From DASUPK01 sp963848955 (GTDB taxonomy: Bacteria; Actinomycetota; Thermoleophilia; Solirubrobacterales; 70-9), in the NCBI GenBank assembly GCA_963848955.1, contig CAWKFQ010000004.1, positions 1-64,000 of the forward strand: a DNA stretch of 64,000 bases, read 5' to 3'. The notes under the pieces were generated by a model, which did not search any database, had not been told where the DNA came from, and saw nothing but the letters and a program-made list of their open reading frames with translations. This document shows, piece by piece, positions 26,520 through 36,278 of this stretch. Made by a program: the position numbers and the translations under genes. The number at the start of each line of letters is the position of its first letter. Position 1 is the first letter of the stretch.

Positions 26520-27890
26520 ATGCGGATAACACTCTTCACCCACGGCATCCGCGGCGACGTCTGGCCGTTCATTGGGCTGAGTCACCACCTGAGCGAGCGC
26601 GACCACGACGTCACGCTCGCCGCCCCGCCCAACTACGCTTCATTGGTCCGGGCCGCCGGCCTGCGCTACGGCCCGCTTCCCTTCGACGGCGAGGCGTTCC
26701 TCGCCAGCGAGGAAGGTCGCCATCTCACGACCGTCGGCGGCGTGCGGATGGTGCGCGCCGTGCAGGCCGAATACGCTGCGCGCGCTCGCCCCTTCGACGA
26801 CGCGTTCCTCGAGGTCTCCGAGGGCGCCGAGGCGCTTGTGGCGATGCACGTCACGATGGAGCGCGCGCAGGCGATCGCCGAGCACCGCCGCCTCCCGCTG
26901 GCGATGGTGTGGCCGCTCGTCCTCACGCCCACAAGCGAGTTCACCTCGCCCGTCCTCGAAGGCCGTGAGCTACCGACACGGGCTCTGCGCCGCGCCAGCC
27001 ACCACGTCTTTCACCGCGTCTGGGCGATGGGCTCGGCCGGGCAGACCGCGGCGCTGCGCCGTCGCCTCAGCCTACCGGGCTCTCGCACCCCCGCCTTCTA
27101 CCGTCACCAGGATCCAAATGCGCTTTGCCTGAACACCTTCAGTCCCAGCATCGTCCCGCGCCCGCGCGACTGGGGCCCCCAGGAGCGCATCAGCGGCTCC
27201 TGGCGCACGCCCGACCGCATTCGCAGCAACCTGGGCGCGCGAATTCCCGCGGCACTGGAGTCGTGGCTGGAGGACGGTGAGGCCCCCCTCTACCTCGGTC
27301 TGGGCAGCATGCCCGTCTTCGACCCTGCTCCGCTGCTCGACGACATCCGGGCGGCGAGCGCCGCCGTCGGTGCGCGCACGATCATCCACGCCGGCTGGGC
27401 CGCCCACGGCGGCGCGGCACCCGACCGGGATGGTCGCGTGTACGTCGTCGACGGGCCGCTGGACCACGACCGGCTGCTCCCGCGCTGCCGCGCGGCCGTA
27501 CACCACGGCGGCGCGGGGACCACGATGGCGGTCGCGCGGGCGGGCCTTCCCGCGCTGGTCGTCTCGGTCAGCTTCGACCAACCGTGGTGGGGCCGCCGCC
27601 TCGAGCGCCTCGGCGTCGGACACCACCTGCGCTTCGCCGACCTCGACCGCACGACGCTCGAAACCGGACTGCGCACGGTGCTCGATCCCCACACTGCCGC
27701 CCGCGCCGCGGCGCTCGGCCACCGCATGCGCGGGGAGCCCGACGGCGCGGACGCATCGGCTCGGATGCTCGAAGAGTGGCTGGTCACCGCCGAGCCCCAG
27801 ACGCCCCCCGCGCCCCGTCGCCAACGCATCGCCCGTCGATTGCGACGCCGCCGGAGACCTCGCAGCGGTTCAGCAGCCGGATGCGGCTGA
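26520..27890 (+). CDS. Glycosyltransferase family 1 (UGT/macrolide glycosyltransferase-like)
   Basis: 456-residue GT-B enzyme, uninterrupted. The N-terminal acceptor domain begins RITLFTHGIRGDVWPFIGLSHHL. The C-terminal donor domain has LYLGLGSMPVFD, VYVVDGPLDHDRLLPRCRAAVHHGGAGTT and the sugar-nucleotide-binding AGLPALVVSVSFDQPWWGRRLERLGVG. Family members glycosylate sterols, macrolides or glycolipids with UDP or TDP sugars. The basic C-terminal tail (about 30 Arg/Pro-rich residues) is unusual. The acceptor is unknown. The chosen ATG gives the family start. Confidence 0.88.
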   Translation: MRITLFTHGIRGDVWPFIGLSHHLSERDHDVTLAAPPNYASLVRAAGLRYGPLPFDGEAFLASEEGRHLTTVGGVRMVRAVQAEYAARARPFDDAFLEVSEGAEALVAMHVTMERAQAIAEHRRLPLAMVWPLVLTPTSEFTSPVLEGRELPTRALRRASHHVFHRVWAMGSAGQTAALRRRLSLPGSRTPAFYRHQDPNALCLNTFSPSIVPRPRDWGPQERISGSWRTPDRIRSNLGARIPAALESWLEDGEAPLYLGLGSMPVFDPAPLLDDIRAASAAVGARTIIHAGWAAHGGAAPDRDGRVYVVDGPLDHDRLLPRCRAAVHHGGAGTTMAVARAGLPALVVSVSFDQPWWGRRLERLGVGHHLRFADLDRTTLETGLRTVLDPHTAARAAALGHRMRGEPDGADASARMLEEWLVTAEPQTPPAPRRQRIARRLRRRRRPRSGSAAGCG

Positions 27891-28026
27891 ACCCGGTCGA
27901 TCATGGACACGCGATCGGCGCCCACCGGCGACTTCCGGCGAGCGCGGCCTCGCCGCTTGCTCTCACAAGCGCGTGGAAGCGCAAGCAACCTAGCTATCCG
28001 ACCGCCCCCTGCGCCATGGTGAGCGG

Positions 28027-29890
<1,864 letters not shown>

Positions 29891-29905
29891 GAAGGCTGCA
29901 GTTTC

Positions 29906-31219
29906 TTAGGAGCGATCCACCAGATTGGCATCACCCACTTCTTCAAGAACTATGTGAACGAGGTGCCGCGCGAGCTTCGATGGGCGTGGGCCCTCGAAGA
30001 GCTCGCCCGTCAAGACTTCAACCTCATTTGGGACCCCGGTGCGCCCAAGTTCGCCCGCTCGGACGCGGAGAGAGTTGATCGACCAGTCACCCCACCTGCG
30101 GTCATCAGCGGGCCGCGTCTCTCCGACATGCCATTCGTCCCCCTGCTTTTCATGAGTGAGGTATCCCAGACCTGCCGCAACCCAGGCGAAGCGGTTAAGG
30201 ATTTTCTCCCGGTTCGCAGGGACGCTGATCTCATATTCTTCCTCGAATGCGGCTACGAGGTTGCGGCCACGAACCGAGGTGCGTGTTCGCACAAGCTCAG
30301 TGACCAACCGGGGCAGGAGAGCCAGCGACACATCATCAAAATCATTCGGCAGCGCGTCTGGCTCAGTTGGCGCAGAGCCATCCAGGGAATTTTTCGAATC
30401 GACGGTGTTCGTTTGCCCAGCATTTGCTGTGAGCCCGTCAACAGTTTCATCGAGGGCTTGACGGAGCCCACCTTCCAATTGCTCCGGTTCGAGCAGATCG
30501 AAGCTGACGTATGCCCCCAGCCTAAGGAGACGTTTCAGGAGGTCCCTCAGACCATCGCGTCGTGGAATCGATTTCGCCTCAAGGCGAACCTCGGCCTCTT
30601 GCTCCCAAAGGTCAGTTAGGGCTTGGAACACCGCCGGGCTGAACCCATATGCCTTTCGCCGGGACTGGATTTGATCGATGTCCGCCTCACCGAAAACGTC
30701 GAGCCTCTTTAGCCCGTCCTCATCGATACCCCCGTCTGGGGTCGTACATAGGACAAGAGCCCTCCACCACAGTCGACCGAATGCATGTCGAGTGAGATCT
30801 GAACCAACGAGGCGCTCCTTATTGGTGTCGCCCGACTCACTACGGAAACGCCAGTACGCGACATCAGGGAACAGGACTAGAGCGTGGAAAGACCAGACCT
30901 CCTGCGAGGAAGCCTCTGCGGGAAAGAGGCGGCCATCTTCTAAGTACACGCCAGCGAGAGTTCGATCGAAACCGCGAGCTGCGTCACGTCCGGGTGTGAC
31001 GGGGTAGCCATACTCGTCCGCGACCGCCCGCACGCCCTCGATTAGGACAGTCAACTCGTCGGTTGTTACGCGCGGCGCTCCGGTGGCAGCAAACACGGCC
31101 ACGGGATCCTCAGTGCGGGCCCGAGCCCTGATCTCATCGAGCGAGAGGGAACGCAACTCCTCAAATCGTTGCTCGGCTTGGGCTTCGAGCAACCTTGGAT
31201 GCAGGCGACCCGGTTTCAC
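29906..31219 (-). CDS. DUF6339-type protein (second gene of a coupled two-gene module)
   Basis: 437-residue uninterrupted protein. GTG 31219 overlaps the TGA of the upstream gene (GTGA), so translation is coupled. Recognisable segments are LHPRLLEAQAEQRFEELRSL, FAATGAPRVTTDELTVLIEG, EVWSFHALVLFPDVAYWRFR, VGSDLTRHAFGRLWWRA and LRDLLKRLLRLGAYVSFDLL, which I match from memory to DUF6339. Proteins with this domain are often found beside restriction-modification or other anti-phage genes. There is no membrane segment. No catalytic motif can be named; the RHxFGRLWWR region is the best candidate for a conserved core. The C-terminal part looks like a winged-helix or two helical bundles. Base composition is clearly lower in GC than the flanks. 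Confidence 0.65.
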   Translation of the reverse strand: MKPGRLHPRLLEAQAEQRFEELRSLSLDEIRARARTEDPVAVFAATGAPRVTTDELTVLIEGVRAVADEYGYPVTPGRDAARGFDRTLAGVYLEDGRLFPAEASSQEVWSFHALVLFPDVAYWRFRSESGDTNKERLVGSDLTRHAFGRLWWRALVLCTTPDGGIDEDGLKRLDVFGEADIDQIQSRRKAYGFSPAVFQALTDLWEQEAEVRLEAKSIPRRDGLRDLLKRLLRLGAYVSFDLLEPEQLEGGLRQALDETVDGLTANAGQTNTVDSKNSLDGSAPTEPDALPNDFDDVSLALLPRLVTELVRTRTSVRGRNLVAAFEEEYEISVPANREKILNRFAWVAAGLGYLTHEKQGDEWHVGETRPADDRRWGDWSINSLRVRAGELGRTGVPNEVEVLTGELFEGPRPSKLARHLVHIVLEEVGDANLVDRS

Positions 31220-32406
31220 CTGGCCTTCCAGCCCATCAGCCCAAGCCCCGCAGCCAAGTCCGCGCTCCAGCGGGTCGGGTCTGTGTCCTTGAGCTGACGC
31301 AAGGACTTTGCATCCGCGGGCGAAAAGAGAGACATGAGAAGCCCCTGGAGCACCACGCCGAGGCTGTCCTCATCAAAGGTCTCGTCCGCGATCTCTTCCC
31401 GACTCAGCGCAAATTCGACCAGTGTTCGCCCAGCGTCGTAGTACAGCGTCGAGAGGATCGCCTCGTGCTCTGGGAGCGGATCCCCCGCCTTCGCCAGTGC
31501 GTCGACGACCGCCTGATTCTTCGAGTTGACTAGGAGGTGAATTGCGCCCATCGCTGGCGCGTCAAGGTCCGGGCGTATTTGGAGCGACCAGGGCGCTCGC
31601 GTATCGAAGCCAAACGCAGCGAAGTCCACAATGGCCACTGGGAACAGCGGCGCGTCACCTTGGAGCCGGCACCGCGTTCGGTCTGACCATAGGACGCTCC
31701 CGGCCCGGGACGCCGAGTAGCGTGCTGGATTCTCCGGCGACCGCGCGACAAAGACCCGGGTTTCCAAGAGAAGGGTCCCGCCTAGATTTCTGCCCGGAAG
31801 CTCACAATCTATGACGATGGACTGCTCGCCTCCAGCGGACAGCGTGAAGTCCGCCGCCCGACCCCGGAGTCCCGTCTCAGCGACACTCCAAAGGACTCCA
31901 AGTCGTAGCTCAACATCGCCGTCTAGCCTGGTCGCGGTGCGTATCTCTGCGACGTCGACCTGCGCTTCCCGGGAGAGACGCAGAATTGTCTGGTAGTCCC
32001 ACCCGGTGAGAAATTTTGGGAGGGGATGTTGCTTTGAATCGTTCTCCAGGATGAGGTCGCCAATGTTGAAGGCACAGTTCAGCTGGCGCGGGAGATGCGG
32101 CACCACATGTTCCGCGGCCGCCACGCCGTACATCCCTGACTCAATCCGAGCCGTGTCAAACAGGAGGGCTACCTCGCGTCGTCTGCGCTGGGGGACCAAC
32201 GCGCTCCGCAGGTCGTCATAGGCAACGCCCTTCTTCTGCAAGGTGTCGACAACGATGCGAAGCCCGTCGTAGATCTCCGCTCGAATGGCGTCGTCGGAGA
32301 GGCCCAGATAGGACTGGATGACTTCGAGCATCACCGAGTCCCTGGCTTCCAACGTCCAGATCGGGCGAGTCAGGTCGAACCCCGTGCCTTGCACTGACTG
32401 AGCCAT
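31216..32406 (-). CDS. Unrecognised protein, first gene of the DUF6339 module
   Basis: 396-residue uninterrupted protein from ATG 32406, with GGAG just upstream; a longer frame to 32535 is less likely. I do not recognise a family. The N-terminal third is helical (MLEVIQSYLGLSDDAIRAEI, GLRIVVDTLQKKGVAYDDLR). The middle is beta-rich (VELRLGVLWSVAET, QSIVIDCELPGRNLGGTLLLETRVFVA). The C-terminal part returns to helices (ILSTLYYDAGRTLVEFALSREEI) and ends LAAGLGLMGWKAR. There is no transmembrane helix, Walker motif, HNH or PD-(D/E)xK signature. It shares low GC content and a 4-base stop/start overlap with the DUF6339-type gene, so the two are probably expressed in a fixed ratio and act together. 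Confidence 0.6.
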   Translation of the reverse strand: MAQSVQGTGFDLTRPIWTLEARDSVMLEVIQSYLGLSDDAIRAEIYDGLRIVVDTLQKKGVAYDDLRSALVPQRRRREVALLFDTARIESGMYGVAAAEHVVPHLPRQLNCAFNIGDLILENDSKQHPLPKFLTGWDYQTILRLSREAQVDVAEIRTATRLDGDVELRLGVLWSVAETGLRGRAADFTLSAGGEQSIVIDCELPGRNLGGTLLLETRVFVARSPENPARYSASRAGSVLWSDRTRCRLQGDAPLFPVAIVDFAAFGFDTRAPWSLQIRPDLDAPAMGAIHLLVNSKNQAVVDALAKAGDPLPEHEAILSTLYYDAGRTLVEFALSREEIADETFDEDSLGVVLQGLLMSLFSPADAKSLRQLKDTDPTRWSADLAAGLGLMGWKAR

Positions 32407-32581
32407 GTCTCCGAAGTAAAGCCCCCCATCTACAGGGCCGGGGGGTGAGGTTCCCTTGGCGCGTATGAAGTGGTGGACCGACGCCGGTTGCTGTGTCAGC
32501 TGTTCTGAGGCACGGCTAGCTGCGGACAAGCCCACAAGAATCGCGAGTTGGAGGCACCCCCGAGACGCGTTGGAGGCATAG

Positions 32582-32607
32582 AAAGACCCCAGCGAACCGG
32601 GGCCTTT
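32582..32607. terminator. Bidirectional-looking terminator hairpin
   Basis: AAAGACCCC pairs with GGGGCCTTT around AGCGAACC with one mismatch. On the minus strand it lies just beyond the small membrane-protein gene and is followed by a T-rich stretch (CTTTCT), which supports that gene being real. Confidence 0.6.
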
Positions 32608-32625
32608 CCTGCGAGTGGAGGTCTC

Positions 32626-32932
32626 CTAGCCTCCTCTCGGTTCACGCCTCAGCGCCTGAACCTCCCGCAGGAGGAGAAGTGCGATGAGGATCGAGACCGG
32701 ATCGAAGTGCGCCGCCAGGTAGGCGAGAACGCACGCCGCGTACGGTCCGACTTGCTCGACTCGTGCCCATAGCTGACCGAGGGGTTGGCTCGGCCCGGGC
32801 ACCTCGTTCTGACCGCGTGCGGACTCCGCAGAGCCCGCAGCAGCGCCCCTGACCTCGCGGTCAGGGCGGCTGTCGGCAGCCAAGGCGTGGGGGGGTCCTC
32901 TACCCCACGCCCTCGGAGGCTGCTCGATTCAT
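32626..32932 (-). CDS. Small single-helix membrane protein (frameshifted)
   Basis: A very strong ribosome-binding site AAGGAGGT precedes ATG 32932 on the minus strand. The frame starts MNRAASEGVG and meets a stop, so one or two bases are wrong in the G-rich stretch near 32890-32910. The following frame gives ADSRPDREVRGAAAGSAES, GQLWARVEQVG, then one transmembrane helix (YAACVLAYLAAHFDPVSILIALLLL) and a basic end REVQALRREPRGG. It is probably anchored with a short cytosolic tail. It has no recognised family. It is divergent from another small membrane protein and sits next to the DUF6339 module. Confidence 0.5.
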
Positions 32933-33034
32933 ATGTACCTCCTTGGGTTGGTGTCATTTCCAACCCCAATTCTACGAGCAGATGTAACAGAGCCCACAGT
33001 GATTTGGTCCGCAACGGACGCCAGACTCAGATGC

Positions 33035-33502
33035 ATGTTGGCCGCGTCCATCGCGTGCTCAGTACTCGGCGGCTCTTGCGAACTCGCGGGCCTCGTACTC
33101 GTCGTTCTCGGCATCCGCGCCGATCAGCAGCGCGCCCGTGAGCTCTTCGACAGGCCCTTCGACTTCAAGCGGCCAGAGCGGAGCTACCCCGGGAGACAAA
33201 CGGCGAGAAGGCCCAGTGCCTTGGAAAGCATGACTTCGAGCGGACGCCCAGAGCAACGGATCAGCAAGCTCGAAGCCTCCGTCGGCAACGCGATCATCGG
33301 GCTGCGCAAGGCACTGGACGAGCAGGACGACTTGATCATGGAGTCGCTTTACAAGGCCCAGGTGGACGGCGATAACGAGTTGCGCCGCCGGTTGCGCGAC
33401 GTGCTCACAGGCAGCCTCACAGGTCGCGCTTGGGGCGCGGGCCTGCTGGCTGTCGGCATCGTCCTCGGGGTCGCGGGCTCAGTGCTGAGCAACTTCAGCT
33501 GA
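33035..33502 (+). CDS. Two-helix membrane protein with central coiled coil
   Basis: 155 residues if started at ATG 33035; the open frame reaches 32933, but that start would sit on the ribosome-binding site of the divergent gene. An N-terminal helix (LAASIACSVLGGSCELAGLVLVVLGI) is followed by a basic linker with PFDFKRPERSY. A long charged helix follows (EQRISKLEASVGNAIIGLRKALDEQDDLIMESLYK), then a C-terminal membrane helix (WGAGLLAVGIVLGVAGSVLSNF). It resembles membrane-anchored accessory proteins. The function is unknown. The frame is uninterrupted and lies at the edge of the low-GC island. Confidence 0.5.
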   Translation: MLAASIACSVLGGSCELAGLVLVVLGIRADQQRARELFDRPFDFKRPERSYPGRQTARRPSALESMTSSGRPEQRISKLEASVGNAIIGLRKALDEQDDLIMESLYKAQVDGDNELRRRLRDVLTGSLTGRAWGAGLLAVGIVLGVAGSVLSNFS

Positions 33503-33700
33503 CGGGCTCTGGCGTCACCGCCGCGCTGAAGGCCTCACTGATCTTCATCACCTCATCAGGGGCGGGCACGTTCTGCGAGTAGGGCGCGCATCATCGGTGC
33601 CACCCCTACGGCGGCAGAACCAGAAACGCCGCCCGCGGTTTGGGGGGCGTGGGACTGCTGTGACACAGCAAAGTCAGTGGCCTGTGCGGTGAACTCACGC
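33497..33700 (-). other. Possible gene fragment upstream of typA
   Basis: On the minus strand, one frame gives AVGVAPMMRALLAERA and, after a one-base shift, PYSQNVPAPDEVMKISEAFSAAV up to a TGA at 33497-33499. The wording looks protein-like, but there is no start signal, no domain, and overlap with the neighbouring gene ends. It may be a remnant or chance. Confidence 0.2.
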
Positions 33701-33736
33701 GCCCACGCCCCAGACCGCCCTACCATCCCGCGCCCC

Positions 33737-35566
33737 ATGCCCCGCCGCTCCGACCTCCGCAACGTCGCGATCATCGCCCACGTCGACCATGGCAAGACGA
33801 CGCTCGTCGACGCCATGCTCTGGCAGTCCGGGGCGTTTCGGTCCGGGCAGGACGTCGCCGAGCGGGTCATGGACTCGATGGATCTCGAGCGGGAGAAGGG
33901 GATCACGATCCTCGCCAAGAACACGGCCGTTCGGTACGGGGAGGTCAAGCTCAACATCATCGACACGCCCGGGCATGCGGACTTCGGTGGGGAGGTCGAG
34001 CGGGGGCTGACGATGGTCGACGGGGTGCTGCTGCTCGTCGACGCCTCCGAGGGGCCCCTCCCCCAGACACGCTTCGTGCTCCGCAAGGCGCTCGAGGCGA
34101 AGCTGCCCGTGATCCTGGTGGTGAACAAGGTCGATCGGCCCGATGCCCGGATCGGCGAGGTGGTCGATGAGGTCTATGAGCTCTTCCTCGACCTCGATGC
34201 CGACGAGTCGCAGATCGACTTTCCGATCGTCTACACGAACGCCCGGGCCGGCTGGGCGTCGCTGGAGGAGGGCGTCGAGGGCACCGACCTCTTCCCCCTC
34301 CTCGACCTGGTGCTGGAGCGGATCCCGGCGCCCGAGTACGAGGAGGGCGCGCCGCTGCAGGCGCACGTCACCAACCTGGACGCGTCCCCTTATGTAGGGA
34401 GGCTCGCGCTCTGCCGCGTGCGGAACGGGACGATTCGCTCGGGCAGCGGATCGCCTGGTGCCGGGCGAACGGCGAGATCGAGAACGCGACGGTCAGCAAC
34501 CTCTACGTGACCGAGGCGCTCGACCGGGTGGAGGCCACCGAGGCCGGGCCGGGCGAGATCATCGCCGTCGCCGGCCTGCCCGAGGTGACGATCGGGGAGA
34601 CGCTCGCCGATCCCGAGGACCCGCGGCCGCTGCCGGTGATCACGGTGGACGAGCCCTCGCTCTCGATCACGGTCGGGATCAACACCTCGCCGCTGGCGGG
34701 CAGGGAGGGATCGCGCCTGACGGCGCGGCAGATCCGCGACCGCCTCGACCAGGAGCTGGTCGGGAACGTCTCGATCCGGGTCCGCGACACCGAGCGGCCA
34801 GACGTCTGGGAGGTCGAGGGGCGCGGCGAGCTGCAGCTGGTGGTGCTGCTGGAGCTGATGCGGCGCGAGGGGTTCGAGCTGACCGCCGGCCAGCCGCAGG
34901 TGCTGACCCGCGAGATCGACGGGAAGACGAACGAGCCGGTCGAGCTGCTCTCGATCGACGTGCCCGAGGACTTCGTCGGCGTCGTCACCCAGGCGCTCGC
35001 GGTGCGCAAGGGGCGGATGGAGCAGATGATCAACCACTCGACCGGCTGGGTTCGCCTCGAGTTCCTGGTGCCGGCGCGCGGGCTGATCGGCTTCCGGACC
35101 GAGTTCCTGACCGAGACCCGCGGCACCGGCCTGATGCACCACGTCTTCGACCGCTGGGAGCCCTGGGCCGGCGACCTGCGGATGCGGCCGACCGGCTCGC
35201 TGGTCGCCGACCGCCAGGGGAAGACCGCCGCCTTCGCGCTCTTCGGCCTGCAGGAGCGCGGCATGCTCTTCGTCGGCCCGGGCGAGGACGTCTACGAGGG
35301 GATGATCGTCGGCGAGAACTCGCGCGCCGAGGACATCGACGTCAACGCGATCAAGGAGAAGCAGCAGACCAACGTCCGGGCGGCGGCGGCCGACCAGCTG
35401 ATCCGGCTGGTGCCGGCCAAGCGCCTCTCGCTCGAGGAGGCGATCGAGTTCATCCGCGCGGACGAGTCGCGTCGAGATCACGCCGGAGTCGGTGCGACCG
35501 AGGAAGAACCTGCTCGATCGCACCGCCCGGGTGAAGGCCGCCCGGCAGGCCGCGCGGGTCGGCTGA
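33737..35566 (+). CDS. typA: Ribosome-associated GTPase TypA/BipA (frameshifted)
   Basis: Translational GTPase that binds the 70S ribosome and aids ribosome assembly and stress growth. ATG 33737 gives MPRRSDLRNVAIIAHVDHGK, with the P-loop AHVDHGKTT. Then come MDLEREKGITILAKN (switch I), DTPGHADFGGEVER (switch II) and NKVDRPDAR. After a break near 34442 come domain II and III segments, VEGRGELQLVVLLELMRREG, VPARGLIGFRTEFL and the TypA-specific C-terminal RPTGSLVADRQGKTA, ERGMLFVGPGEDVYEGMI, KQQTNVRAA. A second break near 35470 restores RKNLLDRTARVKAARQAARVG and the stop at 35566. The repaired length is about 610 residues, as expected. Confidence 0.95.
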
Positions 35567-35623
35567 GGGCCGCGAGTTCCGCGTCACACTTGGACGGGGA
35601 ACACTCGTGAACAGGAGACACAT

Positions 35624-35958
35624 ATGGACGTGAAGGAGACATTCGAAGCGGCGCGCGACTCGCTCACGGTGCGGCGCGTCTTCGGTGAGCCCTACGAGCG
35701 CAACGGGGTGACGGTGATCCCCACCGCGTCTGTCCGGGCGGGGTCGGAGGAGGCGACGGCGACCAGCCCGACGGCACGACCGGCGGTGGCGGCGGCTTCG
35801 GGATGCGAGCACGGCCGGTCGGTGCCTACGTGATCCGCGGCGACCAGGTGGACTGGGAGCCCGCATTCGATCTCAACCGGGTGATCCTCGGCGGGCAGGT
35901 CGTCGCCTTGGTCGCCCTGCTGGTGTTGCGCTCGATCAAGCGCTCCCGCGGGCGTTAG
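35624..35958 (+). CDS. GerW/YtfJ-family protein (frameshifted)
   Basis: ATG 35624 follows AGGAGA. The N-terminal MDVKETFEAARDSLTVRRVFGEPYERNGVTVIP is the family signature (region residues 1-33). After a break near 35745 in the glycine-rich segment, the chain continues GGGFGMRARPVGAYVIRGDQVDWEPAFDLNRVILGG and ends with a hydrophobic helix VVALVALLVLRSIKRSRGR. Sporulation protein YtfJ/GerW is needed for germination in Bacillus, but the family is also common in non-spore-forming actinomycetes, so the role here is unknown. Confidence 0.8.
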
Positions 35959-35969
35959 GGCCTGCGATT

Positions 35970-36005
35970 GGTGGTATCACCTCCACGAGGGCGAATCGGA
36001 GGTGA
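35970..36005 (+). promoter_or_regulatory. Leader element able to sequester the DUF1918 ribosome-binding site, copy 1
   Basis: TCACCTCC (35977-35984) is the exact complement of the ribosome-binding site GGAGGTGA (35998-36005), giving an 8-bp hairpin that would hide it. An upstream GGTG (35970-35973) can instead pair with CACC (35978-35981) across GTAT, releasing the site. The same arrangement stands before the paralogue at 39169. If the transcript starts upstream of 35970, this is a plausible switch or thermometer. If it starts inside the element, the pairing is irrelevant. Confidence 0.4.
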
Positions 36006-36009
36006 GGAC

Positions 36010-36207
36010 ATGAAGCTGGAGGTCGGGAATCACATCAAGGTTGAGGCGGAGTCGACCGAGCGGTCGCCTCGGACCGGCGTCGTAGAGGAGGTGGTAAGCG
36101 AGGCACCTTCCCCTCGCTATCGCATTCGCTGGGATGACGGGCACGAGAGCATCTACGCCCCCGCGGCGGGGGCGGTGGGTCCCGCGGAGCCGAGCGAGCG
36201 GGCGTAG
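36010..36207 (+). CDS. DUF1918 domain protein, copy 1
   Basis: 65-residue SH3-like small protein from ATG 36010. MKLEVGNHIKVEAEST, PRTGVVEEVVSEAPSPRYRIRWDDGHESIYAPAAG is the whole DUF1918 domain (residues 1-58). There is no known activity. At the DNA level the first 175 bases differ from copy 2 at four synonymous third positions only, so the pair is a recent or homogenised duplicate. A hairpin follows and ends transcription before the convergent helicase gene. Confidence 0.9.
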   Translation: MKLEVGNHIKVEAESTERSPRTGVVEEVVSEAPSPRYRIRWDDGHESIYAPAAGAVGPAEPSERA

Positions 36208-36233
36208 GAGCAGCAGGAGGACACAGGGCCGGC

Positions 36234-36263
36234 AGGCCGCGCGGGTCTGACCCGCGGCGGCCT
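36234..36263. terminator. Bidirectional terminator hairpin
   Basis: AGGCCGCGCGGGT pairs with ACCCGC-GGCGGCCT around CTG with a single bulged G. It lies between the convergent DUF1918 and DEAD-box helicase genes and can serve both. Confidence 0.65.
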
Positions 36264-36278
36264 CCCGGTGCGCCTGCG

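Noticed and set aside
29906..33502. Prophage or integrative element
   Set aside because: No integrase, transposase, phage structural gene or att-like repeat is present. The lower GC suggests transfer but not the vehicle.
33497..33700. Minus-strand gene upstream of typA
   Set aside because: It needs a frameshift, has no start signal or domain, and overlaps gene ends; kept only as a low-confidence fragment.
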